Source of the DNA: Spirochaetia bacterium
Lineage (GTDB): Bacteria; Spirochaetota; Spirochaetia; Treponematales; Breznakiellaceae
Direction of reading: 5' to 3'
Assembly: GCA_025997795.1 (NCBI GenBank)
Contig: BNVB01000006.1
Location: forward strand, 1-55,253
Length of the DNA stretch: 55,253 bases
Shown here: piece by piece, positions 23,417 to 32,123 of the stretch
Layout of the letters: each line of letters starts with the position of its first letter
Position numbering within the stretch: position 1 is the stretch's first letter
Program-made: the position numbers and the translations under genes
Notes under the pieces: model-generated
Seen by the model: only the letters and a program-made list of their open reading frames with translations
Told to the model about the DNA's origin: nothing
Databases searched by the model: none

Positions 23417-25345
23417 TTAATTGCCGCCAATTTTATATTTTTTCTCTTCTTTGCCGGTATCCACCTTGGACATATTGGGCGCCTTGATACCCAAACGTTT
23501 TCTCAGTTCCGCCAGGGTCTTGGGACCTCGGCTGTCCACTGAACCCTCGGCATCTTTCAGGTCAATTACCGCAAACATCCGTATGGGTTTGGCTTTGCCC
23601 TTTACCCGGACCGGGGGCATTTCTTCGGTAATAAGTTCACTGCCCACCAATTTCCAGGTATCCTCGGTAATAAGAATATCGGTACCCAGCGGTTTGTTAA
23701 GCGCTTCGGTACGGCTTGCCAGATTTACCGGGTCGCCAATAACGGTATACTCCATACGGATTTCGGAACCAATCTGTCCGGCGGTAACAATCCCTGTATT
23801 GATTCCGCAGCCAATGTGTATGGGCGGGTTTGCCGGATCATCTTCCAGCCGGTTTTTATTCATTTCTTCCAGGGCTTTGCGCATCATAAGCGAAGCTTTA
23901 AGACAGTTCATGGCATCCGCCTCGGGACTTCCGGCGGAATAGGCCGTTCCCCAATGGGCCATAACGGCATCGCCGATAAATTTGTCTACCACTCCGCCGG
24001 TTTGTTCCACACATTCCACCATGCGGGTAAGATACTCATTAAGCCAGTAAACAATTTTGTTGGAAGCGTCTTCTCCAAAATGTTTGGTAAAGTTTTCGCT
24101 TTTCTCTGTAAAACCCCGGATATCGCTAAAAAAGATCGTTGCATGTTTGGGAAGGCCGCCTGGTTTTATCTCGCCCCGCATGGCCCGGACAGCGATCTCC
24201 CGGTTGGTAAAGCGGCCAAAGATCCCCAGGGCTGCACTCATCCGTTTAAAGCTGGATGTTAAAAGGCCAATCTCGTCATGGGTTTTGGATTTTAGATTTA
24301 CCTCAAAGGTACCGCCTTCGATCTTAAGGGCAGCGTCGGCCAAGAGACGCAGGGGTCCGGAAATACGTTTAGAAAAAAACCAGATAAAGAGAATTGAAAG
24401 AAACAATACCGCCGCAGTAAGATACCCGTTGCGGAAGGTGGTAGCCACGATACCTTCAAAAACCTTGTTGTATTCAATAACCGTAATAACCGCCGCACCG
24501 GCAATGTTCAGTTTGGTAAAGGCCCCAAAGAACCGTACCCCTTCTTCGCTGGTGTAGAGTATCTGGGCCCGGAGGGAAGGGTTCTTCCACATATTACTTA
24601 CAAAAGTTTGGTTGGATACATTTGCCCCGGCCCGCACCAGTTCATAATCGGGATGTACCAGAATATCCCCATTGGAATTGAGCAAAAAAGACATATTTGT
24701 TCCGGTACCAAGATTTTCGGAAAGTTCCTCGGGAGAAAAGAGCACCAGCGCCGCCCGGTTTTCCCAGGGAAAAAACAGCGCCATTACCGATGCGCCAAAG
24801 TGCGGCGTTGCGTTCAAAAGGATCGCCGCCCCTGCCGCTGCCCGGCCAGCTTCTTCCTGTTTGTCTTTTATAAAAGATTCTGCCAGAGAACTTTCAATTT
24901 CCCGGGAAAGAAAAAACCCCGTATTGAACAGGAACAGCTCCGTCGTCAGCTTCGCTGACGACAGCGAAGGCGTCAGCGAAGCTGACGGCGGCGGCAATAC
25001 CGCCAGGGCTGCCACGTTCTGGTTACGGGCAAAGAAGAATTCCGCCGTTTTAATGGTCAGGTCCGATCCGGTGGTGTTCAAAATATCCAGCAAAACCAGA
25101 GCATTGGAATGAATTCCGTTAATGGCTGTTTCCGCCGCCGCCGCAGACCGCTGGTTAACGGTAAAGTTGTTGTCTTCTGCAGTAAGCCGGACATCCTGGG
25201 AAACCATCATCGACACCAGGAAGGTAATAATTCCCAGAGAAAAAAGTACCAGGATGGTAATAATGGTTACCAGCTTAAAGCCGATGGAAAAACGGACCGC
25301 CTGTATCCCGGAATTTTGACCATTGTCTTTTTTAACTTTGGGCAC
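23417..25345 (-). CDS. Membrane adenylate/guanylate cyclase, class III
   Basis: 642 residues: N-terminal membrane helix (VTIITILVLFSLGIITFLVS), a periplasmic Cache-like sensor, a second helix (AAVLFLSILFIWFFS), a HAMP linker (KRISGPLRLLADAALKIEGG) and a class III catalytic domain. Metal-binding Asp is in FFSDIRGFTE (about 405), with GDAVMAHWG, and the second-substrate region is IRMEYTVIGDPVNLASR. It makes cyclic AMP or GMP in response to an external signal. The sensor holds a perfect 17-bp inverted repeat (24944-24987) read as a Ser/Leu-rich loop. The gene is 9 bp upstream of the FecR gene, suggesting one operon. Confidence 0.92.
   Translation of the reverse strand: MPKVKKDNGQNSGIQAVRFSIGFKLVTIITILVLFSLGIITFLVSMMVSQDVRLTAEDNNFTVNQRSAAAAETAINGIHSNALVLLDILNTTGSDLTIKTAEFFFARNQNVAALAVLPPPSASLTPSLSSAKLTTELFLFNTGFFLSREIESSLAESFIKDKQEEAGRAAAGAAILLNATPHFGASVMALFFPWENRAALVLFSPEELSENLGTGTNMSFLLNSNGDILVHPDYELVRAGANVSNQTFVSNMWKNPSLRAQILYTSEEGVRFFGAFTKLNIAGAAVITVIEYNKVFEGIVATTFRNGYLTAAVLFLSILFIWFFSKRISGPLRLLADAALKIEGGTFEVNLKSKTHDEIGLLTSSFKRMSAALGIFGRFTNREIAVRAMRGEIKPGGLPKHATIFFSDIRGFTEKSENFTKHFGEDASNKIVYWLNEYLTRMVECVEQTGGVVDKFIGDAVMAHWGTAYSAGSPEADAMNCLKASLMMRKALEEMNKNRLEDDPANPPIHIGCGINTGIVTAGQIGSEIRMEYTVIGDPVNLASRTEALNKPLGTDILITEDTWKLVGSELITEEMPPVRVKGKAKPIRMFAVIDLKDAEGSVDSRGPKTLAELRKRLGIKAPNMSKVDTGKEEKKYKIGGN
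24944..24987. repeat. Perfect palindromic insertion in the cyclase sensor
   Basis: CGTCAGCTTCGCTGACG (24944-24960) and its exact complement (24971-24987), 10 nt apart; each arm is itself nearly palindromic. It codes for SASLTPSLSSAKL, following a run of prolines. Confidence 0.85.
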
Positions 25346-25397
25346 GGCACACCTTCTTCACACGCTAAAAATATGCACTATTGTACTACAGGATTTT

Positions 25398-26123
25398 TTA
25401 GGTGTCAACGCGCCCGGCTGTATCCGTTGGCAGTGTCTTAAGTTCCAGATTACTCAGATGAAGGATAAGGCAGTATTTGTCCCCGTTTATGCGGCCTTCC
25501 AGAAAACCCCGGTACGGTTCGCCGCCGTCGGTAAGCCGCAGAGGTTCGTTGCCTTTTTTACCTGCTCCCACCAGCATAAAAGATTTTTTTTCACAGAGTT
25601 CCTTTGCCATTTCGTAGAGAAAATCGTAGGTAAGCCCCGACGTATGGCGGATCTGGTAACTTTTGGTAAAGACCAGTTTCCGTATTGTTTCTGCTATGGG
25701 CATAAGTCTGCCTGTCCATTGGACGGGGATATCTTCGTCTTTTATGTTTGCCTGAACCTTGGCAAATTCCCGGCGTTCTTTTTCTGAACCGTCGGGGTTG
25801 TGAACCACCTGAACAAAATTAACCCGGTAGGCAATTTTGTTGTCCGCAGTCATCCAAAGCCGGTGGGTTTTTTGGACAAACCTTCCGGTTTGTTCCATGT
25901 CAATTTCCGGGTCTCCGGCAATCAGGGCTTCGCCCACCTTGACCAGGTCTCCGCCATGTTGTTCTTTAAGCAGTTCCAGATTGGCCAGGGATTTAACAAA
26001 CTTTACATTGGTTTTTTCCCTGCCGTCGGGAAGTACCATGGCAACCGTTTCCTGCTTTGGCAGTGCCTCAAAACCTACTTCGGCATCCCGTTTTTTTTCG
26101 TTGGCAATATGTATGGCTCTCAT
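25398..26123 (-). CDS. Conserved-looking hypothetical protein
   Basis: 241 residues, soluble, no signal peptide or membrane segment. The chain is rich in charged residues and has mixed alpha/beta character (for example FLYEMAKELCEKKSFMLVGAG). It begins 2 bp after the stop of its upstream neighbour at 26126, so the two are surely co-transcribed, and it lies between mgtE and the cyclase. I do not recognise the family. The C-terminus (KYCLILHLSNLELKTLP) resembles a PilZ-like or ligand-binding strand pair only loosely, and no function is claimed. Confidence 0.75.
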   Translation of the reverse strand: MRAIHIANEKKRDAEVGFEALPKQETVAMVLPDGREKTNVKFVKSLANLELLKEQHGGDLVKVGEALIAGDPEIDMEQTGRFVQKTHRLWMTADNKIAYRVNFVQVVHNPDGSEKERREFAKVQANIKDEDIPVQWTGRLMPIAETIRKLVFTKSYQIRHTSGLTYDFLYEMAKELCEKKSFMLVGAGKKGNEPLRLTDGGEPYRGFLEGRINGDKYCLILHLSNLELKTLPTDTAGRVDT

Positions 26124-26125
26124 GT

Positions 26126-26740
26126 TTATAACCCCATGGAGAAGTCAAGCTCATCGCTTTCTTCTTCTGCATCTTCGTCGGTTTCTTCGGTTTCGTTAAT
26201 GGTTCCCGCCTGGGCAAGGCCGAGCATTTCGTATTCGGTTTTAAAACCTACCAGCATAAAGAGGGTATTGTCCGAAGTTAGAATAAAGGCAGTATCGCCC
26301 TTGTAACTGTCCCGGTAACTGTAGGTAAAAGTATAAATGTTATCCCCCACGGCGGCGGTTAGTTCCGCCGGGGCTTCCTCCAGCTGGTACACCGTGCTTA
26401 TGCTGTGATCCAGAAAGGTATCGGTATCTACCGTATTCTTTAGTTCAATGGGGCCGCTGTAACTGGACTTGATAAGTTCCGCATCGCCGCCGTCCAGGGT
26501 AACGGCCTTAAGGGCAGTACGGTCTACCCAGCTACGATCCGGCGAAAGGATTCCCAGACCCAGGCCCCCTTTGGGGATAATCAGCGTGCCTGTTTCGTCC
26601 ATGTTAACCATCCGACATTCTCTGCCGTTTTCGTCCAGGGCCTTTAGTTCGGTCCAGCCATAGAGTTTGCTCCGGTCTATTTTTACCGGGGAAGCGCTAT
26701 AGTCCGCACCGTTTACGGTAAAGGTTAATGTTCTTGCCAT
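26126..26740 (-). CDS. Hypothetical protein with acidic C-terminus
   Basis: The start MARTLTF at 26740 is preferred over the ATG at 26767 because GGAG lies 6 nt before it. The 204-residue product is beta-rich (LTFTVNGADYSASPVKI, LKAVTLDGGDAEL, YTFTYSYRDSYKGDT) and ends in a highly acidic tail (ETEETDEDAEEESDELDF). No signal peptide is present. It is 35 bp downstream of mgtE and directly upstream of another unknown. Function not recognised. Confidence 0.75.
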   Translation of the reverse strand: MARTLTFTVNGADYSASPVKIDRSKLYGWTELKALDENGRECRMVNMDETGTLIIPKGGLGLGILSPDRSWVDRTALKAVTLDGGDAELIKSSYSGPIELKNTVDTDTFLDHSISTVYQLEEAPAELTAAVGDNIYTFTYSYRDSYKGDTAFILTSDNTLFMLVGFKTEYEMLGLAQAGTINETEETDEDAEEESDELDFSMGL

Positions 26741-26774
26741 ATCCGCTCCATCGTCCTGGGCCTCCAATGGGGGC

Positions 26775-28115
26775 TTACAGTTTAAAAATTCCCTTGGCTA
26801 TAGAAAAATAAACCGCCAGCGAAGTTCCGTCAACCAGGGTAGTAATGATCGGCGCCGCCATAACCGCCGGGTCCATCCTTAGCTTTTTTGCCACCAGGGG
26901 AAGTATACAGCCAATGCTTTTGGCGATCACAATAGTAACAATAAGGCTTAGGGTAACGGTGATGCACAGATTACTGCTGCGGCCGTACATAAGATAAATA
27001 CGCACATAGTTGATAAGTCCCAGGCCCAGGCCGCAAAACACGGCAATGCAGATTTCCCTGCCCAGTACCCGCAGTACATCCCGGGACTGGATCTCGCCCA
27101 CCGCCATACCACGGATTATCAGGGTAGAAGTCTGGGAACCGGCGTTACCTCCTGTATCCATAAGCATGGGGATAAACACCACCAGTATGGGCAATACCGC
27201 CAGGGCATCTTCAAAACCGGCAACAATGCTGCCTGTCACCGTGGCGGAAAGCATCAACACCAAAAGCCAGACAATACGGTTCCGGGTAAGTTTAAGGATG
27301 GGGGTTTTAAGGTAAGGTTCATCGGAAGGATTAAGGGCCGCCATCTTTTCAAAGTCTTCGGTGGCTTCTTCTTCGATAACTTCCACCACATCGTCTACGG
27401 TGATAATGCCCACCATGTGCCGGTCCTTATCTACCACGGGCAGGGAAAGGAGGCTGTACTTTTTAAAAAGCGCCGCCGCCGCTTCCTGGTCATCGGTGGT
27501 TTGGGCAAAGGCAAAATTGGTCTCCATGATTTCGCCAATCGGTTTTTTTGGATCCGCCAGCATCAACTCTTTGGCGGTAACGATCCCCACCAAAAGCCGG
27601 TCGGGTCCAATGACATAACTGGTATAGATCGTTTCCCGGTTGATGCCGATTTTTCTGATATGCTGGAATGCTTCTTCCACGGTTTGGTTTTCCCGCAGAT
27701 CCACATACTCCGGGGTCATAATGCTGCCCGCAGAATCTTCCGGGTACTGGAGGAGCTGGTTGATAAGTTTTCGTTTTTCGGGGTTTACCTTTTGTAAAAC
27801 ACGGTTTACCACGTCGGCGGGAATTTCCTCCAGCACGTCCACCGCATCGTCGATAAACAGTTTGTTGATAATGTCGCTGACTTCGTTTTCTGTTAAGGCT
27901 TCGACAAGTACCTGTTGTTCTTCGCTTTCGATGTAGGCAAAAACTTTTGCCGCCATGTTTTTGGGAAGAATCCGGAAGATCTGCACCGCTTTTTTCTTGC
28001 CGGTTTCTTGAAAGATCTCTGCAATGTCTGCGGCGTTCATGCCCGCAAAATGAGCATTAAGCTGCGCTACCGGGAGATGATCTTCTTCAATAAGTGAAAG
28101 AATGTTTTCGTCCAT
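26775..28115 (-). CDS. mgtE: Magnesium transporter MgtE
   Basis: 446 residues in the standard order: N domain (1-130; HFAGMNAADIAEIFQ, LLQYPEDSAGSIMTPEYVDL), paired CBS domains (about 135-260), a plug helix, and five membrane helices carrying the pore motif (VFIPMLMDTGGNAGSQTSTL). It mediates gated Mg2+ uptake, closed by Mg2+ bound to the cytosolic domain. AAAGAGGAG precedes the ATG. A 28-codon proline-rich leader ORF with an excellent ribosome site and a consensus-like promoter lies upstream, which suggests translational or attenuation control of transport. Confidence 0.96.
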   Translation of the reverse strand: MDENILSLIEEDHLPVAQLNAHFAGMNAADIAEIFQETGKKKAVQIFRILPKNMAAKVFAYIESEEQQVLVEALTENEVSDIINKLFIDDAVDVLEEIPADVVNRVLQKVNPEKRKLINQLLQYPEDSAGSIMTPEYVDLRENQTVEEAFQHIRKIGINRETIYTSYVIGPDRLLVGIVTAKELMLADPKKPIGEIMETNFAFAQTTDDQEAAAALFKKYSLLSLPVVDKDRHMVGIITVDDVVEVIEEEATEDFEKMAALNPSDEPYLKTPILKLTRNRIVWLLVLMLSATVTGSIVAGFEDALAVLPILVVFIPMLMDTGGNAGSQTSTLIIRGMAVGEIQSRDVLRVLGREICIAVFCGLGLGLINYVRIYLMYGRSSNLCITVTLSLIVTIVIAKSIGCILPLVAKKLRMDPAVMAAPIITTLVDGTSLAVYFSIAKGIFKL

Positions 28116-28164
28116 GGAAACTCCTCTTTCTGGATTAAGAAAGCGGCTCCCATAGACAACGATT

Positions 28165-28251
28165 TTAAACGCGGAAAATGGCTACAGGAACCGTATATGT
28201 CTGTTCAGGCGGGGGGCGTAAACTACTGCCGCCGTCCGGGGAATCGGACAT
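28165..28251 (-). CDS. Proline-rich leader ORF upstream of mgtE
   Basis: A 28-codon frame from ATG 28251 to TAA 28165, preceded by AGGAGG at ideal spacing. The peptide starts MSDSPDGGSSLRPPPEQ and includes three consecutive Pro codons. It ends 49 nt before the mgtE start. In that gap CTTTCT pairs with AGAAAG (loop TAATCC) right next to the mgtE ribosome site. By analogy with the Pro-containing leader of Salmonella mgtA, ribosome stalling here could control mgtE; this is inference. It could also be a chance frame, but the ribosome site and promoter argue against that. Confidence 0.5.
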   Translation of the reverse strand: MSDSPDGGSSLRPPPEQTYTVPVAIFRV

Positions 28252-28288
28252 AAAGTACCTCCTGTAGAAAAAGATTGGAATATCCTTT

Positions 28289-28317
28289 ATACTAGCGCAA
28301 AGGAAAAGAAAATGCAA
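28289..28317 (-). promoter_or_regulatory. Promoter of the mgtE leader transcript
   Basis: On the minus strand TTGCAT (28312-28317), 17-bp spacer, TAGTAT (28289-28294). The -35 overlaps the start of the divergent aldolase gene, so the two may interfere. Confidence 0.55.
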
Positions 28318-29373
28318 GACCCGGATACCATAATCGATATACGGAGCGATACCGTAACGGTTCCTACCGCAGCAATGCGAAAGGCCATGGCAGAAGCGGA
28401 AGTGGGGGACGACGTTTACAATGACGATCCCACGGTTAAACGCCTGGAAAAAGTTGGCGCGGAACTGCTTGGAAAAGAAGCGGCCCTTTTTGTACCATCC
28501 GGTACTTTTGGAAACCAGCTGGCCCTCTTTACCTGGTGCAAACGGGGTACAGAGGTACTTTTGGGAGAAGAGTGCCATATTATCCAGCATGAAGCGGCGG
28601 CGGCTTCGATCATTGCCGGAGTACAAACCCGGCCCATTCCCGCACCGGATGGAATCTTTTCTGCAGAGGCCCTGGTAAAGCGGCTGCGGAAACGGGACCT
28701 CCATGCTCCGGCCACATCCCTTATCTGTCTGGAAAACGCCCACTCCATGGGCCAGGCGGTATCCCTTAAAGCCATGGACGAGGTCCGGAAGCTTGCCGGT
28801 GAATGGCAGCTGCCGGTTCACCTGGACGGCGCCCGGATCTTTAATGCCGCCGCCGCCCTCCACTGTACCGCCGCCGACATAGCCGGCCGGGTCGATTCGG
28901 TCATGTTCTGCCTTTCCAAGGGACTCTGCGCTCCGGTGGGTTCCCTGCTGGCGGGCCCGGCGGATTTTATAGCAGAAGCCCGGTATAAGCGGAAAATTAT
29001 GGGCGGCGGTATGCGCCAGGCGGGAATCCTTGCCGCTGCGGGTATTATTGCCCTTACCGAACATCCCCCGCTTTTGGCGGAAGACCACCAGCGGGCCCGC
29101 AAACTGGAAACAGAACTGGCGGCAATTCCGGGAATCACCGTTGAAGAAGGAACTATCAACATGGTTTTTTTCCGCTGGAAGGCGGCGGAAGATCCGGGCT
29201 GGGCGGCGGCGGTAACGGATGCGTTCCGTCAACGGGGGATTATTATCAATCCACCCGAAGGGGGACTTTGCCGTTTTGTTATTCACCACTGGATTGGTGA
29301 CCGGGAAACGGCCGCCATTGCCGAAGCGGCCCGCTCGGTTTTTGGCGGCGATACCGCGGAATTTTTTAGATAG
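28312..29373 (+). CDS. ltaE: Low-specificity threonine aldolase
   Basis: PLP enzyme that splits threonine or allo-threonine to glycine and acetaldehyde. N-terminal IDIRSDTVTVPT and GDDVYNDDPTVKRLE are family signatures; the FVPSGTFGNQLAL block, HLDGARIFNAA (PLP-ring Asp) and the Schiff-base Lys in FCLSKGLCAPVGS (about 203) are present. The length of 353 residues is typical. AAAGGAAAAG precedes ATG 28312. It is followed 2 bp later by an M24 peptidase gene. The divergent mgtE transcript has its promoter in the same spacer. Confidence 0.94.
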   Translation: MQDPDTIIDIRSDTVTVPTAAMRKAMAEAEVGDDVYNDDPTVKRLEKVGAELLGKEAALFVPSGTFGNQLALFTWCKRGTEVLLGEECHIIQHEAAAASIIAGVQTRPIPAPDGIFSAEALVKRLRKRDLHAPATSLICLENAHSMGQAVSLKAMDEVRKLAGEWQLPVHLDGARIFNAAAALHCTAADIAGRVDSVMFCLSKGLCAPVGSLLAGPADFIAEARYKRKIMGGGMRQAGILAAAGIIALTEHPPLLAEDHQRARKLETELAAIPGITVEEGTINMVFFRWKAAEDPGWAAAVTDAFRQRGIIINPPEGGLCRFVIHHWIGDRETAAIAEAARSVFGGDTAEFFR

Positions 29374-29375
29374 AC

Positions 29376-30506
29376 ATGGCTGCAAAAACAGGACGCTACC
29401 AGCAGCGGCTGGATAAAATATACGACTGGATGGCCCAGGAAGAGATTGGCATGGTGATGATCGAAGATGCCGAAGGCCGCCGGGATTCAAATATCCGCTG
29501 GCTTTCGGGACATCCCGCCGATGCGCTGCTCTTTCTTTCTGTGGACCGTAAATCGCTCCTGGTGCCATGGGATCTTTTTATTGCCAAACTGTATGGTAAT
29601 GCCGATTACCTGCGGCCCTATACGGGGTTTGACCGCCACCCCATTACAGCCTGTCTTAAGGCCGCGGCCCTGCTCAAAATTCCCCGCTTTTCCCGAATCG
29701 AAATTCCTTCGTCCACAGCGTATCCCCGGTTTCTTAAGTTTATTGAAGCCCTGCCGGATTTTGATGTGATCTGCCGGGAAGAAGACGGAGCGGGTTCTGC
29801 CCTGGAACAGTTCCGTTCCATCAAGGATGAAGAAGAAATTCGTTTATACCGGGCGGCGGCAGAGATTACCAATGAAATCATTGGACTTCTGGAAAAACAG
29901 CTTAAGGGTGGAAAAATAAAAACCGAATACGACGCTGTCCAGCTTATTGAAGGTGAGTGCCGGAAACGGGGCTGCGAAGGCACAGGTTTTGAAACCCTGG
30001 CGGCTGGACCGGAACGGAGCGCGGCAATCCATTCATTTCCCTCCTATACCGCTTCTCCCTTTGGGACGGCGGGGCTGTCGATACTGGACTTTGGCATTAA
30101 GTACAAGGGGTACACCACCGACGTAACCTTAACGGTTGCGGCGGACTGCACCAAGGCCCAGGAGCGGCTTATTACCCTGACGGAAAAGGCCGGCAAACTT
30201 GCCCTGGGCATGATCCGCGGCGGAACCGGCACACGGGAAATTGCTGCCGCGGTGGACGCTTTTTTTGCCAAATCAAACAAAGTTATGCCCCACGCTCTGG
30301 GCCACGGCATAGGCCTGGACCCCCACGAAGCCCCGGCCCTGCGTAACCGCAAAGACAACAGCGCAGTTCTCCAGCCGGGCATGGTAATTACCATAGAGCC
30401 GGGTCTCTACGATCCCCGGCTGGGGGGCTGTCGGCTGGAAAACGATGTACTGGTTACGGAAGAAGGTGCGGAAGTGTTAACCGCTTCGCGGATTATTCGG
30501 CTGTAA
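29376..30506 (+). CDS. M24-family aminopeptidase (Xaa-Pro type)
   Basis: 376 residues: N-terminal creatinase-like domain (1-140), then the pita-bread domain. Metal ligands are visible in LDFGIKYKGYTTDVTLTV (two Asp), HALGHGIGLDPHE (His), ITIEPGLYDP (Glu) and the last LENDVLVTE (Glu). It removes N-terminal residues next to Pro by family inference. It starts 2 bp after the aldolase stop and is therefore co-transcribed. Its last codons and stop (30484-30508) are duplicated at 32124-32148, which marks the edge of an inserted island, and its end overlaps vapC. Confidence 0.92.
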   Translation: MAAKTGRYQQRLDKIYDWMAQEEIGMVMIEDAEGRRDSNIRWLSGHPADALLFLSVDRKSLLVPWDLFIAKLYGNADYLRPYTGFDRHPITACLKAAALLKIPRFSRIEIPSSTAYPRFLKFIEALPDFDVICREEDGAGSALEQFRSIKDEEEIRLYRAAAEITNEIIGLLEKQLKGGKIKTEYDAVQLIEGECRKRGCEGTGFETLAAGPERSAAIHSFPSYTASPFGTAGLSILDFGIKYKGYTTDVTLTVAADCTKAQERLITLTEKAGKLALGMIRGGTGTREIAAAVDAFFAKSNKVMPHALGHGIGLDPHEAPALRNRKDNSAVLQPGMVITIEPGLYDPRLGGCRLENDVLVTEEGAEVLTASRIIRL

Positions 30507-30508
30507 AC
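30484..30508. repeat. Direct repeat, left edge of vapBC island
   Basis: A 25-bp segment holding the last codons and stop of the peptidase, found again at 32124-32148 with one mismatch. It brackets about 1.6 kb with vapBC and a lipoprotein, like an att site or target duplication. Confidence 0.75.
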
Positions 30509-30900
30509 GATTTCAAAATTTGCAGACCCAAAGTCCCTGCCATTAAATCAAAATCTCGGTCATTGTGCAGCAGGGGAAATCCATGGGTAACACAAAAAGT
30601 GCCGATGATCATATCTATTGTTTTACGAACGGTAATTCCATGTCTTCTAAGATTCCGGTAATTGACAGCCGACTGAACCGCTATCGTATAGCCTGACAAA
30701 TCATAATATTCCAAGCTATCCATTATCCTTTTTGCAGCTAAAAGATCCTTTTCGTCGCCAAATCCCTGGAGCAGTTCAGCGATGATGAGATCCCCGGTCA
30801 CAAGCCTGTCGTGCTGGAGTTCATGGTCCAGAAGATCCGTATGAGGAGCATCTACGCCGTTAAAATAATCGATCCAGACTGATGTGTCCACCAGGATCAC
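30493..30900 (-). CDS. vapC: VapC-type PIN-domain ribonuclease toxin
   Basis: PIN domain with the acidic residues of the family: ILVDTSVWIDYF, LIIAELLQGF and the C-terminal IIGTFCVTHGFPLLHNDRDFD. It cleaves RNA (in VapC often tRNA) with Mg2+. The start is the GTG at 30900, which overlaps the vapB stop as GTGA; the longer frame to 30936 would lie inside vapB. The 135-residue length is typical. The C-terminal codons lie in the peptidase-derived direct repeat, so the end of this toxin seems to have been formed by the insertion. Confidence 0.9.
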   Translation of the reverse strand: MILVDTSVWIDYFNGVDAPHTDLLDHELQHDRLVTGDLIIAELLQGFGDEKDLLAAKRIMDSLEYYDLSGYTIAVQSAVNYRNLRRHGITVRKTIDMIIGTFCVTHGFPLLHNDRDFDLMAGTLGLQILKSFTAE

Positions 30901-31091
30901 GTATTTGCCCTCATATCGTCCAGATTTCCTTTCCATTGAAGTTTTCCGCGAAACTGCCGGATATTTTTTTGCTGCTTAATGTGTATATACTGCCGTAATG
31001 CATCTTCCACAGTTTCCTTTTTGGTTTTAAGGCCTCCCAAGCTTTGAGCCGTTTCCATTAAGACATCATCAATAATAATATTGGTTCTCAT
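30897..31091 (-). CDS. vapB: VapB-type antitoxin
   Basis: 64 residues, N-terminal ribbon-helix-helix-like start (MRTNIIIDDVLMETAQSLGG), then KKETVEDALRQYI and the basic/aromatic tail that wraps the toxin. This is the VapB type with N-terminal IIDD. The stop overlaps the vapC GTG. A strong inverted repeat upstream is the likely operator for autoregulation. Confidence 0.9.
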   Translation of the reverse strand: MRTNIIIDDVLMETAQSLGGLKTKKETVEDALRQYIHIKQQKNIRQFRGKLQWKGNLDDMRANT

Positions 31092-31103
31092 AATTTCTCC
31101 TAA

Positions 31104-31130
31104 TGTGTATATATACTTATATTATACACA
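31104..31130. promoter_or_regulatory. vapBC operator-like inverted repeat
   Basis: TGTGTATA (31104-31111) and TATACACA (31123-31130) are exact complements 11 bp apart, in an AT-rich stretch containing -10-like TATA sequences, directly 5' of vapB. Confidence 0.6.
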
Positions 31131-31386
31131 TACAACAAAAAAGTCAACACGTACGACGTAGAATTCGCTAAAAATCCCAAATAAAGAATTTTTCCGCTTT
31201 TTTGCTTGACACTTTTAATTGAAAAGGAGACAATATATTCATGCTTTTCGCACGGCTCACGGCTCACATTATACTCTAACAAAATCTAAGCGTGTCAACT
31301 AATTTCACCCTAAGGGGGCCGTTAGTATCAGTGCTTATACCTTAACAAAGGGTTTTAATCGCCATGCCTTCTGGTAACAGCAATCG
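31131..31386. other. AT-rich spacer of the island, no gene seen
   Basis: Between vapB and the lipoprotein no frame has a ribosome site or sensible composition. A TTGACA stands at 31206 without a well-placed -10, and CACGGCTCA is repeated in tandem near 31250. Base composition is clearly more AT-rich than in the flanks. Confidence 0.5.
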
Positions 31387-31415
31387 TTGATTGTTTTAGA
31401 AGGACAGGCGATAAT
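31387..31415 (+). promoter_or_regulatory. Promoter of the island lipoprotein
   Basis: TTGATT (31387-31392), 17-bp spacer, GATAAT (31410-31415), followed by GAGGAG before the ATG. Confidence 0.6.
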
Positions 31416-31432
31416 ATATAGAGGAGTTGTTT

Positions 31433-31969
31433 ATGAAAAGAAAATTGGTAATTTTATGTTTCTTCGCTACCTTGGTATTATTCGGATGTATTAGTAGCGT
31501 ACCATCAATTACGCCTGAAGAAAGGCACGCTCAGTTATTCGCAGAATATTCTGCAAAGGCAGAAATATACGATGTGTCTGTTCCAGCAGAGGAGCAAAGC
31601 ATTTTGCATATTCCTGGTGGATATTTTAATGTATATGAATTTGATGGAAAAGCAGTGAAATGGTTTAAATTAACAATAAAAGGAGAAACTAATATAAAGA
31701 TTCCTTCCGGCGAACATACTTTTAAGGTTAAAGTTATGGATGGAGAATCGATTCTTAGTATTGTAGATATGGAAGACATAACCTTTACGTTTGAACCTGG
31801 TATTGCATATGCATTAGATATGTTAACCACAGGTGTAGCTGGAAGTTTGGTAAGATACCATCTTATTAAAGTTGTCAATATTCAAAAGGTACAATACAGC
31901 AAAAATCCTTATACATATCATCAATATGAGTGGGGTATTGCAGCAGCTGATAAAACAGTTAACCGATGA
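31433..31969 (+). CDS. Lipoprotein of unknown function
   Basis: The start at 31433 (MKRKLVIL) has GAGGAG upstream. A lipoprotein signal peptide ends with the lipobox LFGC, so Cys20 would be lipidated. The mature part is beta-rich (YFNVYEFDGKAVKWFKL, KIPSGEHTFKVKVMDG, ITFTFEPGIAYALDM). The pattern resembles proteins in which a PEGA-like or carboxypeptidase-regulatory fold holds ligand-binding strands; that is a loose impression. Codons are much more AT-rich than in neighbouring genes, and the gene lies inside the island, so transfer is likely. Confidence 0.85.
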   Translation: MKRKLVILCFFATLVLFGCISSVPSITPEERHAQLFAEYSAKAEIYDVSVPAEEQSILHIPGGYFNVYEFDGKAVKWFKLTIKGETNIKIPSGEHTFKVKVMDGESILSIVDMEDITFTFEPGIAYALDMLTTGVAGSLVRYHLIKVVNIQKVQYSKNPYTYHQYEWGIAAADKTVNR

Positions 31970-32123
31970 ATAGGTAAAGTTGCAGATAGGTGCTACACCC
32001 CCCACCGTCAGGCGGGGGCTAATCATAACCTACGGATTAAGAATTTTTAACCGCCAGGGCGACAAAGGCGCGCAAAGGAGAAGAGAAGACCTTCGGGGTA
32101 GGTCCATCATCTTCCTTGGGTGC

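Noticed and set aside
28165..29568. 467-codon minus-strand frame over the threonine aldolase
   Set aside because: The aldolase on the other strand is complete and conserved; only the last 28 codons of this frame, with their own ATG and ribosome site, are kept as the mgtE leader.
32040..32110. Insertion sequence or integrase remnant in the vapBC island
   Set aside because: No frame with transposase or recombinase motifs and no terminal inverted repeats were seen; only the direct repeats support insertion.
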